A stretch of 64,000 bases of DNA from Kiloniellaceae bacterium (GCA_009377535.1 WHTV01000003.1:1-64000), one strand, 5' to 3'. Numbered from the stretch's first letter, positions 22,874 to 37,888 are shown. Notes: a model not told the origin generated them from the sequence alone. Translations and numbers: made by a program.

Positions 22874-23274
22874 TGATGCAGCGCTCCTGGCGCAGTGGCG
22901 GGCGCGGTGATCCCTCTGCGCCCGGCGGGCGCCCTCACAAGGGTCGCCGGGGACTGCCGCTCGGGCGTTTCGGTGGTGGGAACGTCTTCCTCCGGCGCGC
23001 CAGGCAGCGGCAGGTCATCGAAGCCGATGATGCGCTCGCCGGGGATCGAAGTGAAGCCGAGGTGGCGTTCGGCGAGGATCGCAAGGCGCGCGGGGCTGTT
23101 GAGATAGCTCCACTCGGCCTCGAGAACGTGCACGGCCTCCTGGTCGCGCAGGATCCCCTGCTGGGCATCGGCGATTTCCTGCTCCAGGCTACGCACCTCC
23201 TGCTTGATTTGAAACAGGATCAGCGCGGTGATCGAACCGGCGACGAGCCAGCAGAGGATGATCAAGCGCCTCAT
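22870..23274 (-). CDS. ftsL: Cell division protein FtsL
   Basis: FtsL is the small bitopic divisome protein that works with FtsQ and FtsB. ATG 23274 gives 134 residues and overlaps the rsmH stop (ATGA). The product has a short N-terminus, one membrane segment ([18 protein letters not shown]), then a coiled coil ([19 protein letters not shown]) and a family-like [12 protein letters not shown]. The Pro-rich tail of about 45 residues is poorly conserved. Identification rests on position and topology as well as on sequence. Confidence 0.9.
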   Translation of the reverse strand: MRRLIILCWLVAGSITALILFQIKQEVRSLEQEIADAQQGILRDQEAVHVLEAEWSYLNSPARLAILAERHLGFTSIPGERIIGFDDLPLPGAPEEDVPTTETPERQSPATLVRAPAGRRGITAPATAPGALHQ

Positions 23275-24269
23275 GCGACCTGCCTCCACGGCGGGGCTGC
23301 CGTGCGCTCGGCGGCGCGCAGCTGGGCCGAGCGGGCGCGCGGATTGGCGCGGCACTCCGCCTCGTCAGGGCGCCGGGTGCCACGGAACAGCAGGGCGAAG
23401 GTGGCGGCCTTGCCGGCTTCCCGGGTCGGCGGCGCGTGGCGCGAGCCGGCCGCTTCCTGGCCGCTGCGCTCGCGCAGGAACTGCTTGGCGATGCGATCTT
23501 CGAGGGAATGGAAAGTGACCACGGCCAGCCGTCCGCCGGGGCCGAGCAAATCCTCGGCGGCCTGAAGTCCGCGCTGCAGTTCGCCCAGCTCGTCGTTCAC
23601 GTGGATGCGCAGCGCCTGGAAGGTGCGGGTCGCCGGGTCGATCGCCTTGGCGCCCTTGGCCCCGCGCGGCTGCTTCACCACGGCGCGGACCAGCTCGGCC
23701 AGCTCGCCGGTGCGCGTCAGCGGCTTGTCGGTGCGGGCCGCGACGATGGCACGCGCCACCTGGCGGGCGCGGCGCTCCTCACCGTAGTTGAATATAATGT
23801 CGGCCAGCTCGCCTTCCGGCAGGCTGTTCACCACCTCGGCGGCGCTGGGGCGGCCTTCGGCGGTGGGGCCTTCCATGCGCATGTCGAGCGGACCGTCGGC
23901 GCGGAAGGAAAAGCCACGTTCCGGCACGTCGAGCTGCATGGAGGAGACGCCGAGGTCGAGGGCGATGCCGTCGAGCGGCGCCGCCAGGCGGTCGGCCAGC
24001 AGGCTCGCCATGTCGCCGAAGCAGCCCTCGACCATGTGCAGGCGGCCGGGATAGCGCTCGGCCAGCGCCTGGCCGCGGGCGACGGCGGACTTGTCGCGGT
24101 CGATGCCCCAGACGGTGCAGTCGGCGGCCTCCAGCAGGGCGCAGCTGTAGCCGCCGGCGCCGAAGGTGCCGTCAACGTAGATGGCGCCGTCGCGCGGCGC
24201 CAGGGCTTCCAACACTTCCGTCAGGAGGACCGGCCGGTGGCCGCCGCTCGGCTCTGGCCGCGGGCTCAT
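23271..24269 (-). CDS. rsmH: 16S rRNA (cytosine1402-N4)-methyltransferase RsmH
   Basis: RsmH (MraW) methylates N4 of C1402 in 16S rRNA using S-adenosylmethionine. The 332-residue product begins with the family pattern [15 protein letters not shown], then the SAM motif [10 protein letters not shown] and the acidic [41 protein letters not shown] and the C-terminal [15 protein letters not shown] are all characteristic. It overlaps mraZ and ftsL by 4 bp each. Confidence 0.97.
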   Translation of the reverse strand: MSPRPEPSGGHRPVLLTEVLEALAPRDGAIYVDGTFGAGGYSCALLEAADCTVWGIDRDKSAVARGQALAERYPGRLHMVEGCFGDMASLLADRLAAPLDGIALDLGVSSMQLDVPERGFSFRADGPLDMRMEGPTAEGRPSAAEVVNSLPEGELADIIFNYGEERRARQVARAIVAARTDKPLTRTGELAELVRAVVKQPRGAKGAKAIDPATRTFQALRIHVNDELGELQRGLQAAEDLLGPGGRLAVVTFHSLEDRIAKQFLRERSGQEAAGSRHAPPTREAGKAATFALLFRGTRRPDEAECRANPRARSAQLRAAERTAAPPWRQVA

Positions 24270-24736
24270 CGGCCGCCTCCGCCGGAGTTGCCCGGCGCGG
24301 GCAGAGTGAGGCGCTGCTGGCGGGCGCGCTGGCGTGCGGCGGCCTTGTGGGCCTCCAGCTTCTCCGGCTCCCAGATCTGGAACAGCTGGCCCATGCCCAC
24401 GAAGGCAGCGCGGTCGGCGATGCCGGCATGTGTGCGGAAGCTGTCCGGCAGCATGATGCGCCCGGTGCTGTCGAAGCCGAGTTGCTGGGAATCCGAGAAG
24501 ATCGTGGTGGCGAGGTCGTCGTGGGTTTCCGAGAAGAGGTCGATCTCGGAGGCGCGGGCGATCATCTGCTCCATGAAATCCATGCCGCAGGCCTCGACCG
24601 CATCGGCGCGATGCGAACGGAAGGCGGCAATGCCGTTGAAGGCCTGGCCGGCGAGTGCCTGGCGGAACTGAGCGGGGACGGAAACCCGACCCTTCTGATC
24701 CACCTTGTTCTCGAAGGTGCCAATGAAGATCGCCAC
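24266..24736 (-). CDS. mraZ: Transcriptional regulator MraZ
   Basis: MraZ is an AbrB-fold DNA-binding protein that controls its own operon, the first gene of the division cluster. GTG 24736 gives 156 residues ([20 protein letters not shown]), the usual size; the open frame continues upstream without conservation. Two MraZ repeats are present: the first with [13 protein letters not shown], the second with [13 protein letters not shown]. Its predicted binding sites lie in the promoter just upstream (24831-24870). Confidence 0.95.
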   Translation of the reverse strand: MAIFIGTFENKVDQKGRVSVPAQFRQALAGQAFNGIAAFRSHRADAVEACGMDFMEQMIARASEIDLFSETHDDLATTIFSDSQQLGFDSTGRIMLPDSFRTHAGIADRAAFVGMGQLFQIWEPEKLEAHKAAARQRARQQRLTLPAPGNSGGGGR

Positions 24737-24830
24737 CTTAGTTCCCCTGCGGCTCCTTCCCCGCATCCGTATGGTTCTGCCCCGACCTGATCCGAGAGGC
24801 GGCAAGGCTTGCCGTAGACTACCCTCACAA

Positions 24831-24870
24831 TGGGACAGTTTGGGATAGCATGGGACAATATGGGTGTCAA
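24831..24870 (-). promoter_or_regulatory. mra promoter with four MraZ boxes
   Basis: On the plus strand TGGG(A/T) occurs at 24831, 24841, 24851 and 24861, an exact 10-bp period, which is the arrangement known for MraZ operators (TGGGN with 5-bp spacers). On the minus strand the same stretch holds a strong promoter: TTGACA (24865-24870), a 17-bp spacer, then TATCCC (24842-24847). The boxes therefore cover the -35 and -10 elements. The 380-bp gap between mraZ and rnpB (24737-25117) otherwise holds only the CtrA-like box and a short GCCGCG/CGCGGC hairpin at 25084-25099. Confidence 0.85.
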
Positions 24871-24895
24871 TGCCGCCAGCAAGTAATTCTTGCGG

Positions 24896-24911
24896 GTTAA
24901 CAAGAGCTTAA
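24896..24911 (-). promoter_or_regulatory. CtrA-type box upstream of mraZ
   Basis: The minus strand reads TTAAGCTCTTGTTAAC, an exact match to the CtrA consensus TTAA-N7-TTAAC. It lies about 26 bp upstream of the mra -35 element. CtrA is the alphaproteobacterial cell-cycle response regulator and controls division genes in Caulobacter; its role at this site is inferred. No ctrA gene is in the window. Confidence 0.55.
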
Positions 24912-25117
24912 AGTGATCATTCTGAGGCCTCGCCATGTACTTGTGGCACCCCTTGTGGCTCAAATCAGAAGAACCACAATCAAACGCCAGTCGAACCCGC
25001 GCTTATGGTTTGTTCGATATTTGTTCTTTTTGACACAAAAAAGCGGCGGCGGGCAGGCCTTTCGGCGCGCCGGGGGCGGGGCTGCCGCGGAATCGCGGCT
25101 TAGAATGAGCGGAAGAT

Positions 25118-25532
<415 letters not shown>

Positions 25533-25555
25533 GTTAGTTAGGGTTTTCGGGAGGG

Positions 25556-26245
25556 TCAGTCAATGACGGCGAGCAGGGCGGCGAGGCGCCGGCGGGTCTC
25601 CGCATCGGCAGTGCCGGTCACCGCGCCCGGCCGGAAATGGCGCTGGAAGGCGCGGATGACGGCCGCCGGGTCCTCCTCGGTGTAGCCGTAGCCGACGCGC
25701 TTCAGCGCCTTGCCGACGGCGCTTTCCAGCACCGCCGCGCCGCCGTCCTGCGGCCACAGGCCGATGCCGGCGGCGGCGAGACCGCGCCAGTCGAAGAACT
25801 CGCCGGGGTCCTCCTTGCGCAGCGGCGCCACGTCGGAATGGCACAGCACCCGTGCCGCCGGGATCGGGTGGCGCGCCAGGATGTCGAGCGCCAGCAACTT
25901 CACCGATGCCATCTGCTCGGCCGGGAAAGGGCGGTAGCCGAACTCGTGGCCGGGATTGACGACCTCGATGCCGATGGAGCGTGCGTTGATGTCGCTGGCG
26001 CCCTGCCACTCGGCGCTGCCGGCATGCCAGGCGCGTTCGGATTCCGGGACCAGTTGGAAGACGCGCCCGTCCTCTTCGATCAGGTAATGGGCGCTCACCC
26101 GGGCCGCCGGGTCGCAGAGCCGCTCCAATGCGGCCGCGCCGCTCGCCATGCCGGTATAGTGCAGCAGCAGGATATCGATCGCCTGACCATCCGGCCGGGC
26201 GTCGCGGTTGGGCGAAGGGTGCTCGATGATCTGCAGCTCGGTCAT
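25556..26245 (-). CDS. N-acetylmuramoyl-L-alanine amidase with C-terminal peptidoglycan-binding domain
   Basis: The 229-residue protein has an Amidase_2 (AmpD/AmiD-type) zinc domain over about residues 1-150. Zinc-site motifs are LLLHYTGM (His29) and CHSDVAPLRKEDPGEFFDW. The C-terminus (about 165-228, AVIRAFQRHFRPG...DAETRRRLAALL) is a PG_binding_1 domain. There is no signal peptide, so a cytoplasmic role in recycling muropeptides, like AmpD, is likely, although the two-domain layout resembles AmiD. It starts 10 bp after the hydrolase gene stop and ends just before rnpB. Confidence 0.88.
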   Translation of the reverse strand: MTELQIIEHPSPNRDARPDGQAIDILLLHYTGMASGAAALERLCDPAARVSAHYLIEEDGRVFQLVPESERAWHAGSAEWQGASDINARSIGIEVVNPGHEFGYRPFPAEQMASVKLLALDILARHPIPAARVLCHSDVAPLRKEDPGEFFDWRGLAAAGIGLWPQDGGAAVLESAVGKALKRVGYGYTEEDPAAVIRAFQRHFRPGAVTGTADAETRRRLAALLAVID

Positions 26246-26256
26246 GGTCCGCTAGT

Positions 26257-26814
26257 CTAGGGCAGTTCGGCGATCACCTCGTCCGCGGTCCTTACGCGGG
26301 CGAACTCGGTGTTCAGCGTGGTGAGGTGGACCCGGTGTAGCAGCTCGGCGCCGACCGTGTCACCGTCGGGCGTGCGCTGATCGAAGGTGGCGCAGGCGTC
26401 GGCGACAACCACCATGTTGAAGCCGAGATTGGCACCGACCCGCACGCTGGTCGACACGCACATGTCGGTGGTGATGCCGAAGGTTACGATCTGGTCGATG
26501 CCCCGGGCGCGGAGGTCGGCTTCCAGCGAGGTGCTGATGAAGGCGGCGTTCACCGTCTTCTCGATCAGCGCCTCGCCCGCCAGGGGCTCGAAGCCGGGCT
26601 TGAAGTCGTTGCCGGGCTGCCCCGGCCTGAGGGTCGAGCCGGGCGCCGTCGAGTTGTGCTTCACATGGATGACCGGTCGGCCGGCGCCGCGCCAGGCGGC
26701 CAGCAGGCGCAGGCCCTGCGCCTCCATGCCCGGATTGTTGCGCCGCCCCCAGGACGGCTCGTCGAAGGCCCGTTGGACGTCGATGGGAAGCAGGACCGCG
26801 TGATCGCTCAGCAT
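26257..26814 (-). CDS. Isochorismatase-family cysteine hydrolase
   Basis: ATG 26814 gives a 185-residue cytoplasmic protein; GAGG lies 7 nt upstream. The frame is open for a further kilobase upstream only as a shadow of the EamA gene. Catalytic features of the family are the Asp in LLPIDVQRAF, the Lys in LIEKTVNAAFI and the nucleophile Cys in GITTDMCVSTSVR. The substrate (an amide, N-carbamoyl compound or isochorismate-like ester) cannot be told from sequence. It probably belongs to one transcript with the EamA and uup genes. Confidence 0.85.
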   Translation of the reverse strand: MLSDHAVLLPIDVQRAFDEPSWGRRNNPGMEAQGLRLLAAWRGAGRPVIHVKHNSTAPGSTLRPGQPGNDFKPGFEPLAGEALIEKTVNAAFISTSLEADLRARGIDQIVTFGITTDMCVSTSVRVGANLGFNMVVVADACATFDQRTPDGDTVGAELLHRVHLTTLNTEFARVRTADEVIAELP

Positions 26815-26831
26815 GAAGGGGCCTCGTCTCG

Positions 26832-27736
26832 CTATAGCCGTTCCGCCTCGGGCGCGGTGGTTTTCGGGCGCCGGATGATGATGATGGCGACCCCGACCAC
26901 GGTCATCAGGCCGCCGGCGATGAGGTTGAGGGTGAGATCCTCGCCGAGGAAGACCACGCCGGAAAGCACGCCGATAGGCGGCACCAGCAGGGTGGCGGGC
27001 ATGATCTGGTTGATCTGGTAGCGCCGCATCAGCCAGTACCAGGACCCGTAGCCGATCACCACCACCACCACGGCCTGGTAGACCACGGCGAAGTAGGCCC
27101 AGAAATCGGCCTGCCGCACGGCCTCCGCCTGGCCGTCCTCCAGGATCAGCGAGGCGGCGAACAGCAGCGGGGTGGCGAAGACCGCCACCCAGGCGTTCAG
27201 CGAGACGCCGTCGATGGGGTTGAGCCGCTTGATCTGCACGTTGGCGATCGACCAGATGAACGAGGCGGTGATGATGAGGCCGAGCGCCAGGTACTGGCCG
27301 CCCAGCCGCGGCTCGCCGGCGACCACGGCGACGCCGACGAAGGAGATCGCCATGCCGAGGGCGCGGCGCCAGCCGAGCTTGTCCTTGAAAAATACCGCGG
27401 CGAGCAGCGAAGCGAAGGGCACCTGCAGTTGGATGGCGATGGCCGCGGTGGCGGCATCGATGGTCTTCAGGCCGTTGAACATGAAGGAGAAGTGCAGCAG
27501 CCCGAGGGTGAAGGCGATGGCGATGATGGCACCCCACTGGCCCTCCGGCCGCTTGGCGAAGGGCAGCAGCAGGAGGGCCACGAGAAGGAAGCGGCTGGCG
27601 ACTAGGAAGATCGGCGGCAGCTGCTGCAGACCGACCTTGGCGACCGCGAAGTTGATCCCCCAGAGCAGCATAATGCCGAGGATCAGCAGCATGTGCAGCG
27701 GGCGCAGCTGCGATTCCAGCGCCGGGGAGGGGGCGT

Positions 27737-27740
<4 letters not shown>
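26832..27740 (-). CDS. EamA/DMT-family transporter
   Basis: The 302-residue membrane protein has two EamA repeats of about five segments each, ten membrane helices in total. The first starts at LHMLLILGIMLLWGINF, the second at LALGLIITASFIWSIAN. It most resembles RhaT/YdcZ-like exporters of amino acids or metabolites, but the cargo is unknown. The start is TTG 27740, which forms a TTGA overlap with the uup stop and has GGGAAG 8 nt upstream. This suggests translational coupling to uup. Confidence 0.88.
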
Positions 27741-29587
<1,847 letters not shown>

Positions 29588-29589
29588 GC

Positions 29590-30324
29590 CTATCTGATGC
29601 CGCGCAGCTTCTTGATCTCGTCGTAGGCTGCGTTGACGGTCGCCAGCTTCTCGTTGGCCATCTCGACGAACTCCGGCGGCAGGCCCTGGGCCACCAGGCG
29701 ATCGGGATGATTCTCCACCACCAGCTTGCGGTGGGCGTCACGGATCTCCTTGTCGCTGGTCTCGCGGCCGACGCCGAGGATGCGGAAGGGATCGCTCTTG
29801 TCCGCCGCCAGGTTGGCGGCGCGGATGCGGTCCCATACCCGCGCATCGAAGCCGAAGATGCTGGCCAGCTGCTCCAGGTAGGCGACCTCCTCCTCGCTCA
29901 CCTTGCCGTCGGCGCGGGCGATGTGGAAGAGGCCGTGCAGCAGCTCCTCCAGTACCGCCGGATTGTCGGCGAACATGCGGGCGAGCTGTTGGGCGTAGGG
30001 CTCGAAGCCGCGCGCGTCCTTGCGCGCCTGGTCGAACACTCTGCCGACGTTCTTCATCTCCTCGGTGGGAATCTGGAAGATCTGCTTGAAGGCGTCGACC
30101 TCGTCGCGGGTCACCCGGCCGTCGGACTTGGCGAGCTTGGCCCCCAGCACGATGACCCCGATGGTGAAGGCGATCTGCTTGGTGGCATCTGGCGCGCCCG
30201 GCCCCGCGGCAGAGTCACTCATCTTGTCGACCGCATGGCCGGCAAGGGCGCCGATCAAGGCACCGATCGGCCCGCCCAGCGCAAAGCCTGCGGCGCCTCC
30301 GAGAATCTTGCCCCAAACGCTCAT
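29590..30324 (-). CDS. djlA: DjlA-like TerB/DnaJ co-chaperone
   Basis: The 244-residue protein starts with a Gly/Ala-rich hydrophobic segment (ILGGAAGFALGGPIGALIGAL) that may insert in the membrane. A TerB domain follows (about 50-165, IGVIVLGAKLAKSDGRVTRDEV). A C-terminal J domain holds the HPD motif (VENHPDRLV), which stimulates DnaK-type ATPases. This order is that of DjlA. It is the first gene of the probable djlA-uup-EamA-hydrolase transcript. Confidence 0.88.
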   Translation of the reverse strand: MSVWGKILGGAAGFALGGPIGALIGALAGHAVDKMSDSAAGPGAPDATKQIAFTIGVIVLGAKLAKSDGRVTRDEVDAFKQIFQIPTEEMKNVGRVFDQARKDARGFEPYAQQLARMFADNPAVLEELLHGLFHIARADGKVSEEEVAYLEQLASIFGFDARVWDRIRAANLAADKSDPFRILGVGRETSDKEIRDAHRKLVVENHPDRLVAQGLPPEFVEMANEKLATVNAAYDEIKKLRGIR

Positions 30325-30515
30325 GTCGTTGCTTATGTCGGGAATCTGAGGGAAAGGATGAGGGCGCAGAATGACGGCGCGGCCCCGGTTGCGTCAAGCC
30401 GCAGGGGCGCAGGGCTGCGTTGCGTGGTCAGGGATGCTGCGCGAGCCGTGCCGCCACTCTTCTCGTCCCCCTAGGACTTGACCCTAGGGTCCAGAGCCAA
30501 GCTGCGTTCGGGGCG

Positions 30516-31289
30516 CTATTCCGGCCCGAGCCGTCCCAGCCCGGGCACCTTGAGGGCGGGGTCGAAGGGGTCGAGGCCGAAGGTCATGCCGAGGACGTTG
30601 ACCTCGATCCCTTCCTCCTGCGCCGCCAGCAGGCCCAGCAGGCCGAAGAGCGAGGCCTGGTAGCCGGTGCCGCTGGGCGCGGCGGCGAGGAAGCCCGTGG
30701 TACCGAGGTAGTCCTTGCCGACGGCGGTCGGCGGCAGGTCGAGCTTCAAGGCCGGCACCTGGCGCGCGACCATGGCGGTGAAGGTGTTGGAGTTCGGCCC
30801 CGGCCAGGTGCGGTACTGCGCGGCGAAGGGATAGGCGGCGACTGCCGCCTCTATCTGCGGGATCGCCGCCGCCGCCTCGGCGCCGCGCAGCTCGGCGTAG
30901 ATCCGCGGCGCCGCGCCGAACCAGTGGCGGTCGGGCGGCCCCTCCCGGCGGGTCAGGCCGTTGCCGTCGCGCCAGAAGCGCCAGCCGATGACCTCGTAGG
31001 TCACGTAGCTGGCGGCGCCTTCCGGCTTCAACGCGATCCAGGTGTGCACGGCGAAGGCGCCGCGCCAGCCGAAAGCACGCGCGCCGTAGATCTGGACGAC
31101 GGCCTCCGGCGTCGCGGCGGCCGGCGGCACGATGCCGGCGCTGTCGCGGCTGGCGGTGTACCAGCTGTCCTCGAGCGACACCTCGCCGCTCAGCAGTGCC
31201 AGAGCCGGCCCGGCCAGCAGAATGCCGAAAAACAGCAGCAAGCGCCGCAAGTTGATCGCGAAGATGGCCACCCTGTTCGTCCCCTGCAT
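30516..31289 (-). CDS. DUF3750 family protein
   Basis: The 257-residue product has an N-terminal membrane segment or uncleaved signal (LLLFFGILLAGPALALLSG, about 17-35). The rest matches the DUF3750 pattern, with AFAVHTWIALKP, WYTASRDSAGI and NSNTFTAMVARQVPALKLDLPPTAVGKDY, the last broken here only by listing. The N-terminus suggests location in or outside the inner membrane. The function is unknown; the family is widespread in proteobacteria. It is divergent from the chemoreceptor gene at 31464. Confidence 0.8.
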   Translation of the reverse strand: MQGTNRVAIFAINLRRLLLFFGILLAGPALALLSGEVSLEDSWYTASRDSAGIVPPAAATPEAVVQIYGARAFGWRGAFAVHTWIALKPEGAASYVTYEVIGWRFWRDGNGLTRREGPPDRHWFGAAPRIYAELRGAEAAAAIPQIEAAVAAYPFAAQYRTWPGPNSNTFTAMVARQVPALKLDLPPTAVGKDYLGTTGFLAAAPSGTGYQASLFGLLGLLAAQEEGIEVNVLGMTFGLDPFDPALKVPGLGRLGPE

Positions 31290-31463
31290 GGTGCCAAGAG
31301 CGGAAGATGATCAGACTAAGTGATTAGTATGGCAGAGATATGGCAAAATTCCACTGGAGGTGTGGGTCATATAGACTTTGTTAACGCCGTTCTCGCATAT
31401 TTTCCCGGGAATGGGACTGGCGCAACGCCAGGGGCCGGCAATCGGAAAAGCCAAGGAAAGTCC

Positions 31464-32858
31464 ATGTCGGATGACGCAGCCGCCGCGGAAGCGGGCATCA
31501 TCGAGAGTCTCGCGCGCGAGGCCGCCGGCCTGGGCGTCGAAATCGTCGATGTCGCCGGCAACATCGAGGAAGTCTCCGCCAGAGTCGCACAGCAGGCGCG
31601 CTCCTTTCGCGATCTCGTCGCCAGCGCCGGCGAGGTGAACGACAGCAATCGCCGCATCGCCACCGCCGCCGACCGCGCCCGCGAAAGGGCGTCGGAAACC
31701 GCGACCAGCGTGCGCGGCTCCGAGGAGACCGTGCGCAACGCGGTGAACGACATCCACGCCCTGGTCGAGGCGGTTGCCGTCATCGAAGGACAGCTCACCG
31801 GCCTGCAGGAGGCCCTCAGCCAGGTCTCCCAGGTGGCCAAGGGCATCGACGCCATCGCCAAGCAGACCAACCTGCTGGCACTCAACGCCACCATCGAGGC
31901 GGCCCGTGCCGGCGACGCCGGCAAGGGCTTCACCGTGGTCGCCGGCGAGGTGAAGGCGCTGGCGACGCAGACGTCCAGTGCCACCGCGCAGATCGACGAG
32001 ACCCTGAAGAAGCTGACCGAGCAGGCCGGGCAGCTGATCGCCCAGGGCAGCGAGACCACCGGCCGCGCCGAATCGGTGCGCAGCAGCACCCAGACCATTG
32101 GTGAGGTGATGACCATCGTCGGCCAGGCGGTCGGCGGCATCGAGGACGACACCGCGGCCATCGCGGAGAGCGCGGCGCGGATCGACCAGCAGTGCGGCAG
32201 CTTCGTCTCCACCCTGGAGGGGATGAACGGCGAGGTTGAAGGCTCCAGCATCACGCTGGGCGAGGCGCGCGACCGGGTGAACCGCCTGATCGACGTGAGC
32301 GAGCGGGTCATCCGCCTGACCGCCCAAAGCTCGCTGAATGGCATCGACGGCCCCTTCATCGAGAAGGTGCGGGCCGTCGCCGCCGAGGTGACCGCCGCCT
32401 TCGAAAAGGCGCTGAAGGACGGGCGGCTGACCCAGGCCCAGCTCTTCGACCGCGACTACAAGCCGATCCCCGGCACCGATCCGCAGCAGCTCATGGCCGG
32501 CTGCACGCCGCTCACCGACGACGTGCTGCCGCCGATCCAGGAGCCGGTATTGGCCTTCGACGAGCGCGTGGTGTTTTGCGCCTCGGTCGACGTGAACGGC
32601 TATTTGCCGACGCACAATCTGAAGTTCGGCCAGCCGCAGGGCAGCGATCCGGTGTGGAACGCGGCCAACTGCCGCAACCGGCGCGTCTTCAACGATCGCG
32701 TCGGCCTTGCCGCCGGCCAGAACACCGAGTCCTTCCTGCTGCAGACCTATCGTCGCGACATGGGCGGTGGCAACTTCGTGATGATGAAGGACGTTTCAGC
32801 CCCCATCGTCGTTGCCGGCAAGCACTGGGGCGGCGTCCGCCTGGCCTACAAGGTGTAA
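31464..32858 (+). CDS. Soluble methyl-accepting chemotaxis protein with C-terminal sensor domain
   Basis: ATG 31464 (AAGGAAAG upstream) gives 464 residues with no membrane segment, so this receptor is cytoplasmic. The MCP signalling domain comes first (about 20-300). Its hairpin tip IAKQTNLLALNATIEAARAG contacts CheA/CheW. A C-terminal domain of about 130 residues follows (LFDRDYKPIPGTDPQQL...DRVGLAAGQNTESFLLQTYRRDMGGG), resembling the Cache/PAS-like module found at the C-terminus of some proteobacterial receptors. Signal input is therefore after the output domain. The open frame begins 48 codons earlier, but those residues look non-coding. No other che genes are nearby. Confidence 0.88.
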   Translation: MSDDAAAAEAGIIESLAREAAGLGVEIVDVAGNIEEVSARVAQQARSFRDLVASAGEVNDSNRRIATAADRARERASETATSVRGSEETVRNAVNDIHALVEAVAVIEGQLTGLQEALSQVSQVAKGIDAIAKQTNLLALNATIEAARAGDAGKGFTVVAGEVKALATQTSSATAQIDETLKKLTEQAGQLIAQGSETTGRAESVRSSTQTIGEVMTIVGQAVGGIEDDTAAIAESAARIDQQCGSFVSTLEGMNGEVEGSSITLGEARDRVNRLIDVSERVIRLTAQSSLNGIDGPFIEKVRAVAAEVTAAFEKALKDGRLTQAQLFDRDYKPIPGTDPQQLMAGCTPLTDDVLPPIQEPVLAFDERVVFCASVDVNGYLPTHNLKFGQPQGSDPVWNAANCRNRRVFNDRVGLAAGQNTESFLLQTYRRDMGGGNFVMMKDVSAPIVVAGKHWGGVRLAYKV

Positions 32859-32986
32859 GCGCAGCGCGCCCCGCGCAGCGCTTGCCTATCGACCCCCTAC
32901 GAACAATCGCCTAAGGTCTCCGCCGTTCGCGCAGGCGCCGATTCGCCGCGTCGCGCCGCGCGCCATCGTCGCACCCGGAGGCAGGT

Positions 32987-33586
32987 ATGCAGCTGTTCTA
33001 CTCCCCCACGTCACCCTATGCCCGCAAGTGCCGCGTCGTCGCGCGCGAGCGCGGCCTGATGGCGGATCTCACGGAAACCGCCTGCAATCCGATGGAAGAT
33101 CCGGCCGAGCTGCAGGCCCGCAACCCGCTCGGCCGCGTGCCGGCGCTGCTGCTGGACGACGGCATGGCGATTTTCGACAGCCCGGTGATCGCCGAATACC
33201 TCGACGGCCTCGGCCCCGTGCCGGCACTGATCCCCGCCGCCGGCTCGGCCCGCTTCAAGGTGCTGGTTGCCGCTGCGCTGGCCCAGGGCATGACGGACTC
33301 GGCCCTCCTCATGACCATGGAGGGCCGCCGCCCGCAGGCGCAGCAGTCGCCGGAAGCGGTCGCGCGCTGGCGTGCCTCCATCCTCCGCGGCCTCGAACGG
33401 ATGACCGGTCATATCGAGGGCCTGCCCGGCGACCTAACCCTTGGACACATCGCCTGCGGCTGCCTGCTGGGCTACCTCGACCTGCGCCACGGCGCCCTGG
33501 AGTGGCGCAAGGGCCGCGATGCCCTGGCCGCCTGGTTCGAAGACTTCAACGCCCGCCCCGCGATGCGCGAGACGGACCCGAACTGA
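32987..33586 (+). CDS. Glutathione S-transferase family protein
   Basis: The 199-residue protein has an N-terminal thioredoxin-like GST domain (MQLFYSPTSPYARKCRVVA, then NPLGRVPALLLDDG and IFDSPVIAEYL with the glutathione-binding Ser) and an all-helical C-terminal domain. It resembles the YibF-type GSTs. The substrate is unknown. It stands alone, 128 bp after the chemoreceptor and convergent with the lipoprotein gene. Confidence 0.88.
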   Translation: MQLFYSPTSPYARKCRVVARERGLMADLTETACNPMEDPAELQARNPLGRVPALLLDDGMAIFDSPVIAEYLDGLGPVPALIPAAGSARFKVLVAAALAQGMTDSALLMTMEGRRPQAQQSPEAVARWRASILRGLERMTGHIEGLPGDLTLGHIACGCLLGYLDLRHGALEWRKGRDALAAWFEDFNARPAMRETDPN

Positions 33587-33613
33587 CGCGGGCGAGCAGG
33601 GGCGGGCAAAGGC

Positions 33614-34054
33614 TCACTCCAGCGGCAGGTTCTTTATGTTGCCGGGTATGATGCTGACGTATTCGGCGCCCAGCTTGCCGGCCGCCGGCCCGCTGATCCT
33701 GAACTCGACGTAGTGGCCGTCCTTCTCGGCGATTTCCAGGCATTTGGGAATCGGGACGGGGACGGTCGGGTAGGTAAGGCACAGCAGGTCGTCCTCGACT
33801 TCCCAAGTGCCGATGTAGGTCTTGCCGCTGGGTTCGAGCGTCGAGAGACGCCCGTCGGCAGCCCGGAAGTCGATGTAGGTGCCGTGACCGTCGCCGTAGC
33901 GTCCTTCGACAGTTTGCCCCGATACCAAAGTGGTGATTTCGCTGCCCGAAAGCAGGCGATAGCCGTCCTGGAGGTGCTGCTCCTTCACCGTCGTTACGCA
34001 AGCGGAAAGGGCGACGGCGGAACAGGCCAGCAAAGCAACAGTGAGGGATCGCAT
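33614..34054 (-). CDS. Small lipoprotein, DUF995-like
   Basis: The 146-residue product has a lipoprotein signal peptide with lipobox ALSAC (Cys19). The mature part (YRLLSGSEITTLVSGQTVEG, GTWEVEDDLLCLTYP, CLEIAEKDGHYVEF) resembles the DUF995 pattern of secreted alphaproteobacterial proteins. The function is unknown. It would be exported and lipid-anchored. It is convergent with the GST gene. Confidence 0.75.
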   Translation of the reverse strand: MRSLTVALLACSAVALSACVTTVKEQHLQDGYRLLSGSEITTLVSGQTVEGRYGDGHGTYIDFRAADGRLSTLEPSGKTYIGTWEVEDDLLCLTYPTVPVPIPKCLEIAEKDGHYVEFRISGPAAGKLGAEYVSIIPGNIKNLPLE

Positions 34055-34142
34055 AGGGCCGATCTTCCAAAAGGTTAGAGGTTCTGGATTGTAGCAGCCC
34101 GGTGTGGGTTCGTCTCATGATTGAATTGAAGGTTCTGAGACA

Positions 34143-34169
34143 ACGTTGACAATTTATCGATAAAGTGTC
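34143..34169. promoter_or_regulatory. Operator/promoter of the oxoprolinase-MarR operon
   Basis: A near-perfect palindrome (GACA...TTTATCGATAAA...TGTC, 34148-34169, ten of eleven positions paired) lies 50 bp before the oxoprolinase start. A consensus TTGACA (-35) begins at 34146, so the palindrome fills the -35/-10 spacer. The 27-bp stretch is 23/27 identical to the one at 42526-42552 upstream of dctP. The likely ligand protein is the MarR-type regulator encoded in this operon. Confidence 0.7.
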
Positions 34170-34219
34170 TTTGTAATGGGGCGCTGAAGGCGCGCTTTCA
34201 GATCGAAAAGGCAGAATCC

Positions 34220-37884
<3,665 letters not shown>

Positions 37885-37888
<4 letters not shown>

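Noticed and set aside
23271..24736. A missing ftsB next to ftsL
   Set aside because: Not an anomaly: ftsB is usually located elsewhere (near eno) in proteobacteria.
30460..30495. CCTAGG-rich inverted repeat between djlA and the DUF3750 gene
   Set aside because: The arms are short and the right arm is self-palindromic; no U-run or promoter overlap makes a function credible.
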